Translations under genes and position numbers: made by a program
The notes under the pieces: model-generated
The model's input: the letters and a program-made list of their open reading frames with translations, nothing else
Databases searched by the model: none
Told to the model about the DNA's origin: nothing
Part shown: piece by piece, positions 22,225 to 34,799 of the stretch
Numbering within the stretch: the stretch's first letter is position 1
Layout: each line of letters opens with the position of its first letter
Assembly (NCBI RefSeq): GCF_016859285.1
Contig: NC_053416.1
Coordinates: forward strand, 15,332,501 to 15,396,500
Direction: 5' to 3'
Length of the DNA stretch: 64,000 nucleotides
Source of the DNA: Xiphias gladius
Taxonomy: Eukaryota > Chordata > Actinopteri > Istiophoriformes > Xiphiidae

Positions 22225-25200
22225 TGGTTGAGAAGATAAGAGATTAGCATGAGTCAGATAATGATTCAGGACGCCAGGTGGCAAATGCCTCAAATCATAC
22301 GCTCCCTCTCTCTCTCTCTCTCTCTCCCTTGTCCCCCTCACTTGTTCGCAGCCTTCTCTACTCCTCGCACTGCGCACACTGTCAATTCTTCTCTTTTGCT
22401 CGCTGCCTTCTCCCACTATTCCCACTCTTTTCTCCTCACGGATTCAGCCCTTCTCTTATGTCTCGCCATTCCTCCCTTTTTTTTGTTCCCGCTGTCACCT
22501 TCTGTTCCCCTTCTGCCCCCAACTGTGGCAAACTTAATAACCCACCGTTTCACGGGTGGGAGTGGAGAGGTTAACAGGAAAGATAAAAAAGGTAAAGACA
22601 GATCGAGTGAAGGGGGACGGTGGCGGGGGTGTAGTAGAGAGAGCGATGGCCAGATGTGGAGAGATAAACGGGAGTGTGTCGGATCGAGGTGGAAATTGAG
22701 CACAAATCTCAAGGAGTGTATAGGGAAAAAGCGGCTGTTCACATCGTGTGCGTGCCGGAGGGGGAGAGGAATGGTGGGTAATTTAGAAAGAGTGGGACAT
22801 AGGAATGTGTAGTGAGAGGCAGAGAGGGTTATAGAGAGCTGTGTAGAGGTGGATGGAGGCAGGGATAGAGAGATAGAAGGAGGGGTGGTGATCCTGGGGG
22901 CCTGATGACTCATGGCTGTGCTGCGGTTTGTGCGTCACTGGCGCTGGCTGGAGGAGGAGATAGTGGAGAGGTCTACGCATTTAATTACAGCCTTCCAATT
23001 TAGACACACTGTACACACACGCACCTACACACACACTCACACAAAATAATATCGCAAATAATAGTCTTACAAGTACGCTAATTTGTAACACACACGCACA
23101 CAAGCATGTAGACATGTACCGATGGAGGTGCACTGTGAGCAATCCAAGATGTTGCCAGCGTCTTCGGCACACTTGCAAGCTGAATGTAAATGTTTCTATT
23201 CTTTTTTTCTATATTCCATTTTTTCATCATGGGTATCAGGCTAAAACGACTGTGGTCGTGAGCGTGTTGAGCATACATGTTGTTTGTGTGCAGCATCCCA
23301 TCCCAGACAGACCTCGAGGCACAAAACTTATCGAGCCCCAAAAAAAATTCTAAAATACCAAATCGTACCGTTTGAGCAGCTGCATCACGCGGCTTGTGAC
23401 TGGAATATGAAACAGAGACACAGACATACAGAGGGACGTGCAGGACTCACTTTGATGACGCAGTAGAGCAAACTTTTCTCTCAGATAATACTGTATGCTT
23501 GATAGTTGTCAAAATACAATCTGCGCCACGTGATGTACGAGTCATCCCGCTGGTTAAAGGTCATCCTTGTAAGAGCAGGACTTCTGCATCATTTATTTTG
23601 TTGATTATTTGTGGTCGTATGGTAAGACATGCGAGGCTTGTCATTTTAAAATACCACACCTGAGGGATTTTGTGGGGCTTAGACTGCGGAAATTGTTGTC
23701 AGATTACCTTTGTAGTATCATATCCTTTACATTGACCTTGCTGTTTCTCTGCCTTAGAAATTACTTCTCCATACAGCAAAGTCAAGTTTATTTAAAAAGA
23801 ACTTTTATCACCTGCTTCCCATCAGGCACTTTATCAAAGTTTGATGGGAAACAAAGGACAGGTGCAGATAGAAATGAGAGTAAGAAACAGAATAAGAACA
23901 TCATGAATGCCAGGGAATGATGGCAGAGTTTGCTCTTGAAAACAGGAACACAAGAAAGTGCGACATCTTTATTTAATAGTGTTAGCATCACATATTTTTA
24001 GCAATGTACATTTCTTGGAAGAAAATGTATAGATATTTTTTCATTTATCCAATGATCTCAAGCTAAATGTAAATTAAAAACATACTGTATTAGCTTTATA
24101 GACATCTGATACAATGGACTATTTTTCCTTCTTATTCTAAAGAAGATTAGGTAAGTTTCAAATGAAGTATGTATTTACAGTAATTGGTTGTGACTCTTGC
24201 ATGATCAACCTTATGCAAAAATATTGAATTGGGCCTGTAAATAAAAAAATTTCACATGCATCTATTAGTTTTATTCAGTATAAGTGATAAATTTTTGTTG
24301 GATTTTTTCCTAACCTGGATAAAAATATCCCCAGTACAAAGAATATTTCTAAATTTTCAAACCATACATCTACACAGAACTCAAAATGCATCAGTGCTCA
24401 AAAGGTTTTTTTGTTTTTCAGTATCCTGTGTTATATTACACTTGCTATCGGCTATCGTTTTCAGGTTTTTATTTACCTGGAGTATAGTCTGATTCGTGTG
24501 TAATCGTATATATATTTATTCAAGGGAATAAACAGATTATTCTATATTGTGTTTTATTTTTAGGAAACTGCAGGGCAATTTGATTTCAAGGGCTCCTTTG
24601 CCTTTGAACTGGCATAAAAAGAGCTCCAGAATACAGCACATACTAAGAACACTGTGTATATCAAATAAATGAAATACTTGACGTGAATTTATACACATGC
24701 TTGATTTCAGAACATGTTGGTTTCACTCATTAACATCAATTTCAAATGTTTAAATTCAACGGTCTCCTCTCCATGGGCCCGTTTGCCACCTTTCTTTTAA
24801 CTTCTCTTTCTTTGACTTCTCCTTCCCATCCAAACACATTACCCTCCTTGTGTGCCAATTATCCCCTAAGAGGCTGCAAGCCTCACTCATAAACAATAGG
24901 AGCAATCAGTTGCCCTCTCTCCTTCTCCCCCTCTGTGTGCCCCTTTACTCCGCTCTCTTTTCCAGCGGAGAGTGCAACGGGAAGATAATTTTTCCAAACA
25001 GCTTTGGGAGGAAAATGGCAGAGGGAGGAGAAAAGGAGAGGCCGAAAGAGATAAAGAAAGAGAGAGGGACGGCTGATTGGCCGGGTCATGTCAGTTCAAA
25101 GAGTCTTAGAGGCACATCTGACAATACAACACTGCATACAGATGTTTGCTGTCTTAAGCCGAGACAGGCAAATGCACAGCTGCTCTATAACCCTTGGCAC

Positions 25201-27570
25201 AGATCCGCTAAAGCCTAAAACACACAACAACACAGCCAGGCTGCCTGTGACACTCGATCCCGCAACAAAGAATCTGATGGAGATCACAGCCTCTGCTTTT
25301 TTTTTTAATTCATTAAAGAACACATCACATCTACACACTCAGAAGCAATCAAACATGCAGGTGTACTTCTCAGACAAAGACTGAAGCAAGCCGAATTTCA
25401 TTCATTTCTGATGTCAGAAATGTCTCTGTGTCTGAAGTAATGTGGTTTAACTTTTTCATAAACGCTTAAAGATGGTTCTTTTTGTTGTTACTCAAATAAG
25501 ATACCATTTATTTGTTTATTACAGTGTAATTTAATTAACCTTCAAAATAAAGGAATCAAATTTTTGATTAAAAGTTAATAAAACAGGACAACATTCATCA
25601 TTTCTGTAATTTTAGAACATAAAGAAGCAATAAGGATTTATAACAAATAATTTTAGCAAATTTTCTTGTGTATGCTTAATTTTTTTAAATTAATTCAGGG
25701 GTGTGTTTTTTCCGGCCGTTTTCCAGGTCTTTCAATTTAACGCCTATTTCCCCTCTCATTCATGTCTGCTATCATGAGTCTTCAGCGGCTTTGTCCCTGG
25801 GGAGGGAAATCCCAGCTGTCACTAAATAACTTTTCAGATCACACCAATAAAGCTAATGTCCACTGACACTAAAGGCCGTGGAGTCCATTTAACAGCCGCT
25901 TAACGCATGAACACTCAAGTGACACACACACTCACATACACATGTATGCATGTGTGCCCCCACACACACACAGATTGTTGTGGATCACTCTAACCAAGCT
26001 AATGATCTCCTCAATGGGACAACTGGGACTCTTCTGAGACTGTCTTCAGCCTGGGGCCCCACAGGGACTTGGAGAGAGGCTCAGGGGTAATTACAATGTA
26101 AATGCTGCGTGTGTGTGTGTGTGTGTGTGCGCATGTCTGTGTGTGTATGCCTGCATGTGCATGTCCAAGATTAGCTTAATCTGCGATTTTAGCTTTTTGT
26201 CAAGCAAGTTTTGATTACGGTGGGTATAAAAAACCATAAATATTGTATTATTTGCAGATATTTATACAGAAAAATGAATGATTTGATGTATGTTAACAGA
26301 TCCTGTTATATGTGCACCTGTGTTTAGAAAGTATCACTTTATCAAGTTTTTCAGAGATAAAGCTTTCCTGAACATAATACGTACTAAGATATTGAATTTA
26401 ATGATTGTAAATGTGAATAATAATACTGCAACTATTGTATTTCAGCTCATTTTGAGTGATCTTATGATTTTTAAAAGTAAGGGACAGCGTAAAGGCACTA
26501 ACATGAAATAGAACAAAGGAAATTTATATCATCCAGTCCTTCCACATCTAAAGAGTTTGGAATCAAATAATCAGTGTCTTGATACAAAGTTCTTCTTCTG
26601 GACAGCAAACTTTGCCCATTTTAGCAAAGCTGAATTTCCCAGTAAAATTCAGCAAAGTTCGCTCACGTGTCATGTCATGTTTGTGCGCATGTCAGTGCAA
26701 GCGCATGGTTTTGCTTGTCCTTGTTAAGGTTCAGCTCCTTCTCTGTTTAGTGAACATTCAGATTTGTCATCGAGGAGCCATAACATTTTATCAGCACATG
26801 CTCTGTGAGAGAAAACACATTTGAAATGATATTAAATATTAAAACTCAGTGACACTGGCTGTGACACTGGATGCAGATGACAGGAAAGCAGAGGACAAGA
26901 AATGGAGGAGAGAGTGTAATTGGGAGGGAGAGAGGGATGGGGTAAATGGCTGTATGATTGATGTGAGTTTGATGCTGGGAGAGAGAGGTAAGGGGGAGAG
27001 GGGAAACAGAAAATGAGGTGGCAGGCACAAATTGATCCTCACCTTTTTTTTATACTGCCTTTGTTTCGCCTCATGGCCCCTCATCATCATCATCATCATC
27101 ATTTCCCTCTCCTTTTCTTTCCCTCTCTGTCACCAGCCCCTCTTCCCGCCCCTCTCTGCCAATCAGATCGTAACATGACATTACGGCTCATTATACCTGG
27201 GCTGGATGAACGCTATGCCGCTGGTGGCCAGCCTTCTCAGGCACAATGTACCACACAAAACAGAAATACTCGTATGACACGTTCTCAAAATGTAAACGTT
27301 CTGTTTCTTTGTCTCTTTTATTTTTCGCATCTCATTTCTGTGACGTTCAGACAGAATTTGGATGAGACAGGGAATTATGTAATCTGGGGAAAAGAAAGCA
27401 ATGATGGAAACAGATAGCATGAGAATGTAAAGAGAAAAATCGCAGGAAAAAAAGGGAGTGAGAAAGTGAGAATCATAGGAGAGGGAAAGGTAGAAAGAGA
27501 GCGATGAACACTCAAGCAGCAGAAAAACATTGTGGTCATCTGCAGTGCGATGAGTCACCTGTAGGCAACA
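22225..27570. other. intergenic, strand-asymmetric stretches, no gene seen
   Basis: From 22300 to 22500 the plus strand is pyrimidine-rich, and from 22560 to 22900 it is purine-rich. This makes long overlapping ORFs of low complexity that I do not accept as genes. A (GT)n tract at about 26108-26130 and (ATC)n at about 27083-27103 are present. Confidence 0.55.
23775..23930. repeat. decayed LINE/SINE-like tail
   Basis: The segment beginning CAAGTTTATTT and running into AAAGTTTGATGGGAAAC resembles the fish repeat ends also seen at about 36957-37450. Low certainty. Confidence 0.35.
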
Positions 27571-27574
27571 CACA

Positions 27575-27672
<98 letters not shown>

Positions 27673-27680
27673 CACACAAA
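27571..27680. repeat. (CA)n microsatellite, compound
   Basis: CA dinucleotides interrupted by TATA steps, about 110 bp. It generates artefactual Cys/Val and His/Thr ORFs on both strands. Confidence 0.95.
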
Positions 27681-28213
27681 CCCAAAGGAGACAGGCTTTG
27701 CAATCACAGCCCACAGCTGTGTAGTTACAATGCCATATTGTCTCATAAACTGCATTCACTGAAAGCATTGCATTGTCAAATCTGAAACATAATCTTCTGC
27801 TGCATGCACAAGTGAAAGTTAAAAAGATGGAATTTAAAAATCAAACGAAACTACAAAATGATCCAACCCTTTACAGCCTTCCCGGTTAAAATCGAGACAT
27901 CAACCGGATGATTAACATAAACTGTCGAACCAAATGTTAATGAAAGAGAGAAATTAGTCTTTAAATGCTTTACTGCCAGCATGATGTGGCTGCTCTTGTA
28001 ATTATTTAAAATAAAGTCTGTGGACTGAATCACCCATCCGTATCCTGTATACATATTTCCTTCTGCTACCCTTCTGCTCTTCCTCTGTTTGGTTGGGTTT
28101 GAAAAGGCTGTGTCAAATGAGTTGTGATCAACATGAGTAAGTCATTGATTTTTTCGGTTCACACGTAACCAAACATTATACAGACACTCCACATATATAC
28201 TAGAGAAAATTTT

Positions 28214-28557
28214 TAGGGCTACAACTAATGTTTATTTTCATTATTGATTAATCTGCAAATTAATTTCTCAATTAATCCATTAAGCGTTTGGTCTATACAG
28301 CATCACAAAACGCAGAAAAATGTCCACCACTTCCTACAGCACAAGGTGACGTCATCAAATGTCTTTTTTTGTTCAACCAACTTTCAAAAGCCCCCAGATA
28401 TTCAGTTCACTATCATGTAAGACCAAGAAAAGCGGCAAACCTTCAAATTTGAAAACCTGGAACTGAATATTTGGAATTATTCGGTTATCAAGATAGTTGG
28501 CAATTAAATTTTCTTTTTATCAGCTAGACAATTAATCAACTAATATCTGCAGCTCTA
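28214..28557. mobile_element. hAT-type MITE (non-autonomous DNA transposon)
   Basis: Starts TAGGGCTACAACTAATG and ends CTGCAGCTCTA, which are imperfect inverted ends. The interior matches, as I recall it, a very common fish element (ATTGATTAATCTGC, TTTGGTCTATA, GGTGACGTCATCAAATGTCTT, CCAGATATTCAGTT). It is complete but diverged; the target duplication is ambiguous. Confidence 0.7.
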
Positions 28558-29735
28558 AAAATTCTGAACAAAAGCACTTAACACAATTAAAAGGGTCACT
28601 CTTATATCTATACCAAACCAAATATCCCATGCCGACCCATGGGAAGAGTTTTGTAAATGGCCTCAAACACCAACTCAGTGAAACAAACAAAGGCAAATGC
28701 AGACGTGATGGAAAACGGAAAAAAAGTTAAATGCCACAGAGAGAGAATGAAACAGAAAAAGGTCACAATAGAAAAAAAAATTACATTTGATGTAAATCAC
28801 ATTAGCATCACTGTTACAGTGTTGGAAACCAGTAAAACCATAAAATAAATAAAAGAAAGATAAATCAATTCACATGGTTCTGCAGGATTAAAATTGTATG
28901 AAATTGCTATGAAAATATTTATTATTCACCATATCATTACTTACTACATTGTTACGCTAATATCTTGCATACTTTGGTAAATGCAAAATATTTGTGCTTG
29001 TATATTGGCAAGTTCTAGTTTTGTAAAGTCACTGAGAAACAATATTGTGATTGTGAGAGAAACCAAAGATGAAAAAAAAAAAAACCTTGCTTGCACTGGG
29101 CAGTGTGCTCAAACGTTTGTTTTAATTAAATATTGAATGTGTTGATTTCTTAATCACAAAAATCTGCTTCAGCCTGTGACTTTTCTTTCCTTCAGTGGCA
29201 AAGGACTTTGTAGCAGAGCTGTATGTTAAACTGACTCATTATTCACTGGCTGTCAGATGACACAAGGTTACTGTAAAACAAAAGCAAAGCATTTATGCTG
29301 CAGCCTGACAGAAAAATTATGAGAGCTTTCAACAGCAGCAGTAGTAATTTCCAAATTGTCAGTTCATCACTAGGCAGTGACATTATGTTACTAGCCACCT
29401 GTTCTCATGTAGAGACAAACATTGGGCGTCTTTTTCCTCCTTTCTGCCTAGATCCTACAGTGAGGATAAAAAGATGGGAAATAAGGAGCAGATCTTGTCA
29501 TCATTCATTCTAATTCTCTCTGCGTTTAACTCACGCTCTCCAGTCCTCCCCCCTTGCCCTAACCCTCCCTCCCAGCTTCATCTCTTTTCAAGCCTCATCA
29601 CTAACGCACAGCACTCCCCCCACTCCGCCCCGCCACCTCACACCCCTCCCCAATTTCCTCCTTCCACTTTCATGTCCCTGAACAAGAATGAGATTAATTC
29701 AGTCCATTTGTATTACTAGTAGCTGGTTGTGCTGC

Positions 29736-29766
29736 TTTAGGTTCCCTAACAGTGAGGGAACCTAAA
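29736..29766. repeat. perfect 12-bp inverted repeat, 7-nt loop
   Basis: Arms TTTAGGTTCCCT (29736-29747) and AGGGAACCTAAA (29755-29766) are exact reverse complements. It resembles a simple hairpin; there is no poly-T terminator context that matters in a vertebrate. Confidence 0.85.
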
Positions 29767-30555
29767 ACCTCTGTCTGGAGTGGGAGCTGCTCCTCGTCTG
29801 CCATCTCCTCACGCTGTGTAACCTCACTGGTGTGTTCTCACGCTTGAGCCTTTAGCCTCTCCTGTGTGAGTATTTACGCAGCTGTACGCCTTTGCACACG
29901 TTTATACAAATTATTCAGAGGCACTCTTGTATTCATGGACACGTGCATCTTTTAAAGCATTTCATTTTGGGAGCATTTTGGTTAAGTGGTTTATGCAACT
30001 TTCAGGAGACTGCAAATATTCAGGTGTGAAAGACCACAGAGTAGTTATTAGCTTTTTCACGGTGTTGCCATGGCAACAATGTCACTGAGAGACATACTGA
30101 TTATTAATATTTCGCTACCACTTACTGAGTTGGAAAGTTTATAATGTTGAGAAAGCAACGAGAGACGAGTTCGAAACGGTTTCTGTCCGGGTGTCTTAGC
30201 CGTCAGTATATGATGTGGTCACAATCTATTTTGTACTCTGTGGTTCTGACCTTTCACTGTAGTCTCATCACATATTTGGCCAAACTCTGTTCAAACACAA
30301 TGTGTATCACATGGACAAACATCCACACTGGACCAAATCCTGCCCTGGGCAATTTTGCAAATGCTGAAAAGATTCATCAGTCTCTCTCACATTTGTCCCA
30401 AAACCAAATCAGTAGTGATTAAAGGGGACATATCAATAAATAAACAGGAAAATATCAACCTGCTGTATATCAATCTTTAGTCCCCACTCCAATGTCATCG
30501 TGTGGGAAGAAAAAAAGATTTAAAACAGCATGAATTATTTTGTGGATTTTTTTTA

Positions 30556-30740
30556 GAGCATCAGTGTTTTATCATAGACCAGATTGAATTTGAAAATTGT
30601 ATTGAATCTGCAAAAATGTATCAGAAATGGCTGCTAGCGTTGCAAGTCATGGAGAATGAAGAAATGAATCAAGAATCATGTCCTAAGAAAGCAAGAAGAC
30701 TGAATGAATTGCACTCTCTGTTTGTACATCCACACTTCTC
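30556..30740 (+). other. unidentified exon-like ORF
   Basis: An open frame begins after a pyrimidine tract ending TTTTTTTTAG and closes at a good donor, TCTCAG|GTGAGC. The roughly 61 codons read like a protein, with segments ESAKMYQKWLLALQV and KKARRLNELHSLFVHPHF. I do not recognise the family and found no partner exons nearby. It may be an orphan exon of a gene mostly lost, a transposon piece or chance. Confidence 0.25.
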
Positions 30741-33700
30741 AGGTGAGCAACTTTCTACAAATTGGTCAAGTGGGAAAACAAGAACGGCAGATAATTTACA
30801 CTGTAGTCATGTGTTCTCGAGACGAGGACTGGACGCTTACAAACCTTTTTAGGCTTGAGATGTTTTCCTAAACAGCCTGTAACACATGTTGCTCGTAGAT
30901 TATCAACTGTCTCCTGCCCTCCCATAAAAGTCTGAGTGTCTTGATGAGCTGAAGACGTGTCACTGAAGTTTTTATTGGTTTTCTTCATTTTTAAATCTAT
31001 ATTTTTGATATACTTTTAGTCTGTTAAGTGATGTTTGATATAAAAGGAATGATGTTTAAACTACAAAATAAGAGAATTAAACTAAACTCACACCAAACCA
31101 ATTAACTGAGAAAATGTTATGCGCTATTGATCTTCCAGTTTCTACCGTCATCGGCCTCCTCTCTCCTCTTCTCGTCTAATATGTTAATCTCTTCTGGCTG
31201 CAGTGACACTCTCCTGACTCATCCATGCTGTCAGTTTCCATATCTTTTTTTTTTGTTTTTTTTTTGTTGTTGTTTGCCACACGCTTAGTTGTAATGAGGA
31301 AACTGTGATAGAATATTCAGGAAACTTTAAGGCCATGGCTTGATATGAAGTTTAATATGTGCAGAGTAACACATGCCTCTCAGCTGCTAAATCTATCAAA
31401 ATGTACTCACTTCGATGCAGGATATGAATCATACAGGGCAGCAAGCTGAAAGCCCTGACCTGTTGGCTAAACACGAATGAACAACTGCAAATATAAAACA
31501 TTTCTTTTTTCAATTGCAACATTTCCACATTGTCATTTGTGTATTTTTAATACACAGCAAGACTTAGAGCAACTTAAATACACCATGTTACTTACACAAG
31601 TGTTTCAGCACCTTCTGGAGCACCACAGGAAACCAACATGCTCTTGCTCTTGCAACGTGCTCAACAGGCTCTTACCCTTAAGAAAGTTTGCAGAAATATA
31701 TATATTTAAAAAAATATATTCTTAATTCTAAGCTTGATCATTTTTTTGTTTCATAGAAATTCTGAGTCTGTGGTTGAGGTAAATCTTTCAAGAGGTAAAA
31801 TATAGTGTGCATGATCTAATGAAGCTCTATCGTATCATTACAACCTGTGTGCAGTATGTGCCAAGTGTGTAGACCGATTAAATCCAATAATTCCTTTTTT
31901 TTTTTTAATCAATTTCCAAAACAAGATACTGCATAGTTATTTTCAGCCACTAGTCATAACATATAAGGATCGATTTTAAGAGCTGGGAGACTTTCAGAGT
32001 GGCAGAAGCTGCTAGTGTTTGTTAGGCGTGATGCGCTGTGGGAGAGGCCAGGTCCCGCTCTCCTCCTGTGACTCTCATGTCAGATCGTACATCTCCCGCT
32101 TCACTCCCTCAGACGAGAAAGAAAAAAAAGCTCCCGAGGGTGAAACTGAAAATGAGAGAAACAGGTTGCCTTTTCTCCAAGGTCAACCAGCTGCCACAGG
32201 AATGAGCCTCTTCACTCTGAGTCAACAAAGCACAGAATCAGTTCCAAGCATGAATTTATCATATGCAACACAGCCCTATGACCCCATCACACGCCAGACA
32301 AAGACACACAGACACGCATAATAACCCCGTGAGCTTAATGAGAGGCTTTTGACTGCGTTCCACAAAAACCTTTTTACCCTCTGATATTTTGCAGTTTTGC
32401 TTTCTTTATTTTTTTTCCTTGCTCTTGTCTTTGCCGGTGTGAGTAGTCCCTGAACCACCCTTCGGCGCTGTCTGTTTGTGTTTACCCCCATGGACAAACC
32501 CGCAGCTTCATCAAGGGGGCAATGGAAAGGACAGTGTGTCATGAGGGACCGAGCAGCACGGTGCCGCATTGTTTTAGAGGCTGGATGAGTCACAGAAGAC
32601 AAATCAGGGTTGGTGGCATTTGAGAAGGCGCGCCCATTGCATTAGGATAGCACTGTAAAATCAACAGCGGAATTATAATGTGTTCCCAGGATGCCTGTTC
32701 TAGCAGGTCAGACAAGGAATTCATTAAGGCATAATCTAACATAATTACCTGAGAGACTCATGCTAGGATTGTAATTTGTTGTCAAAGAAGAGTGTCTTTC
32801 CTCTGCGTACTCTGTCAACCTTCCTCAGAAAAATGATGAAGTTCAAATTCTCAAAACATATTTATAGTACCTAGTGCACAATGTGAGTGCAGCATCGCTG
32901 TGACTATTTCAAGTAATTACTATATGACTCACCAAAGAAATTCAAAAGCCCATACATCATCAGAAGAGCAGACAGTAAATTCTCTTCTGCTTTAGTCATG
33001 GCTGAATTACTTTTCATCTATATCGTCATTTTTTGCTGAGATGAGTCCACGCTCAATTATTTGTTCCTTTGACAAATTTGAAAATCCAAATGAAGAGTTT
33101 GACATTGTGTAGATTTAAACTGACAACGTGCTCAAAAATATGTTAGACAGCCCCCAGCCACCAACCCAGCCCCCACCGCTCCTCTCCCACCATCTCATTT
33201 ATTCAGGTTTTACCAAATTCAGAATGATGCTCCTCAGTAGGGTTCAGCTTTCTCTGAGTGGCTGCCTTTGATTCATTATTTTTTCTGTCTGTAGTGAAAA
33301 AAGCCAAATTACACAAGATTGTCCATATACAGCTGGGGCAGCTATAAGTGTGTTCATCTTGTTTTTGACTTTAAGCACACATCTCATACGTTCGTCCCGT
33401 ATGCAAATGCATGAAGTGTATGCAGTTGGCAGACTGCAAGCGCAATCCGTTTTCCTCCCTGCTTCCCTTTTTCTCTGTTTCCACCTCTGTCTCTCTTTGT
33501 GTCTCGCCCTGACCACCCTCACACACACTGCCAACGTGAGATAGCCATGTCTGTGTGTCCAGTGAAGTGTGTCATGTGTGATAATCTCTGACGTATGCGT
33601 CACGTGCCAGCAGTTTTAGGGTTCCACAAGAAGCTACCTATTATTGTTATCATTTTTAGGCATCATCATTATCAGCTGGAGCAGACACGACGGGTCCCTC

Positions 33701-34061
33701 TGCGTCATTGTTCCCTCCAAAACCCGCAAAGCTCTCACCGACAAAGCTACCCACAATGTAACCAACAAAAGACGGAATAGAACACGTCAAAAATCACTCT
33801 GGCACTCTTTCATCATCTCTCCCCAAATCCATCCTCTCATCCCTTTTTTTCCCCCTCTCTATCAAATGTTCACTTCTTTTGTCTCATCCACTCTTTCTTG
33901 TTCCATCGCATTCTATCTTTCTGTGTGACACGCTCTGCCCTCATCCGCTCTCTGTGGCCACCATTATCTAAACCACCCATCTTCTCATCTTTCTCTCAAT
34001 TCCCATCTCTCAGACTCAGGAAAAATTTCACAACCTACACACACAGATAAACACACAACCC

Positions 34062-34062
<1 letters not shown>

Positions 34063-34113
<51 letters not shown>
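34063..34113. repeat. (AC)n microsatellite
   Basis: A pure AC run of about 50 bp, flanked by a plus strand that is very poor in G up to about 34500. Confidence 0.95.
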
Positions 34114-34115
<2 letters not shown>

Positions 34116-34507
34116 GACACTGTGTGTGCAAATACTCTCACCCCTCCCAAAACCTTCTTCCATGCACACAGTCAACCCCCCCCAAACCACCACCATCACC
34201 ACCTTCCACTCTCTCCAAACCCCTACCCCCCCACCCTAATCCTAATCACACCACCTCCACCGTCATCAGCCCTTATCTCACTCCACCAAATCTGCTGTGA
34301 CTCAAAACAATTTCCTCTCATTTGCGATTTTACTGCCCGCCCCCGCCTCCTACACCTCCATCAACCCACCTACCCCCTCCACTAAACCCTCTCCACCTCC
34401 TCAATACCTCATCACCACCCATCCGACGCAAACCCCACCCAAACGCACATGCACACAAACACAAGCACATATACAAATGCACTCACGTACACACACTCTG
34501 AGCGGTC

Positions 34508-34600
34508 GCCATTAAGAATGGCGGCTCATCATGTGTAAGCGGTGACTTGCCACTGTCATCCAGTGGAGCCCGAGAAGAACTGCAGTGTGACGTCACGGCG
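34508..34600. promoter_or_regulatory. candidate regulatory cluster: YY1-like palindrome plus CRE
   Basis: GCCATT-AAG-AATGGC (34508-34522) gives back-to-back YY1-type cores with AATGGCGGC. A perfect TGACGTCA lies at 34588-34595, inside CpG-containing DNA that stands out from the AT-rich surroundings. No transcript can be tied to it; function is inference. Confidence 0.35.
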
Positions 34601-34633
34601 GACGCCAGCCCTTCTGGTTGGTGGAACATATTT

Positions 34634-34637
<4 letters not shown>

Positions 34638-34672
<35 letters not shown>
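34638..34672. repeat. (GT)n microsatellite
   Basis: A pure GT run of about 34 bp. Confidence 0.95.
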
Positions 34673-34673
<1 letters not shown>

Positions 34674-34799
34674 TACTGTGCGTGTGTTTGGGATGGGGGA
34701 GCCGGAGGAATACAATTTGGTGGGTGGGTGGACCCGGTGGGCCTTGCTGCATCACTGAACCAGGAAAATGAATGAGAGCCTACACTAGGTGTCACCACC

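Larger units (their letters stand above)
28560..34060. other. intergenic, no established gene
   Basis: AT-rich DNA with poly-T tracts, a perfect 12-bp inverted repeat at 29736-29766 and one exon-like ORF (listed separately). No other coding signal is convincing. Confidence 0.5.

Noticed and set aside
22249-22913. ORFs of 165 and 187 codons on opposite strands
   Set aside because: Low-complexity pyrimidine/purine-rich DNA; Ser/Leu/Pro-rich translations with no family resemblance and no splice context.
27181-27785. ORFs of up to 195 codons at the CA microsatellite
   Set aside because: Their length comes from Cys/Val and His/Thr dipeptide runs encoded by (CA)n; no other support.
30144-30422. 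92-codon ORF upstream of the exon-like ORF
   Set aside because: Composition and context give no sign of an exon; no good splice sites frame it.
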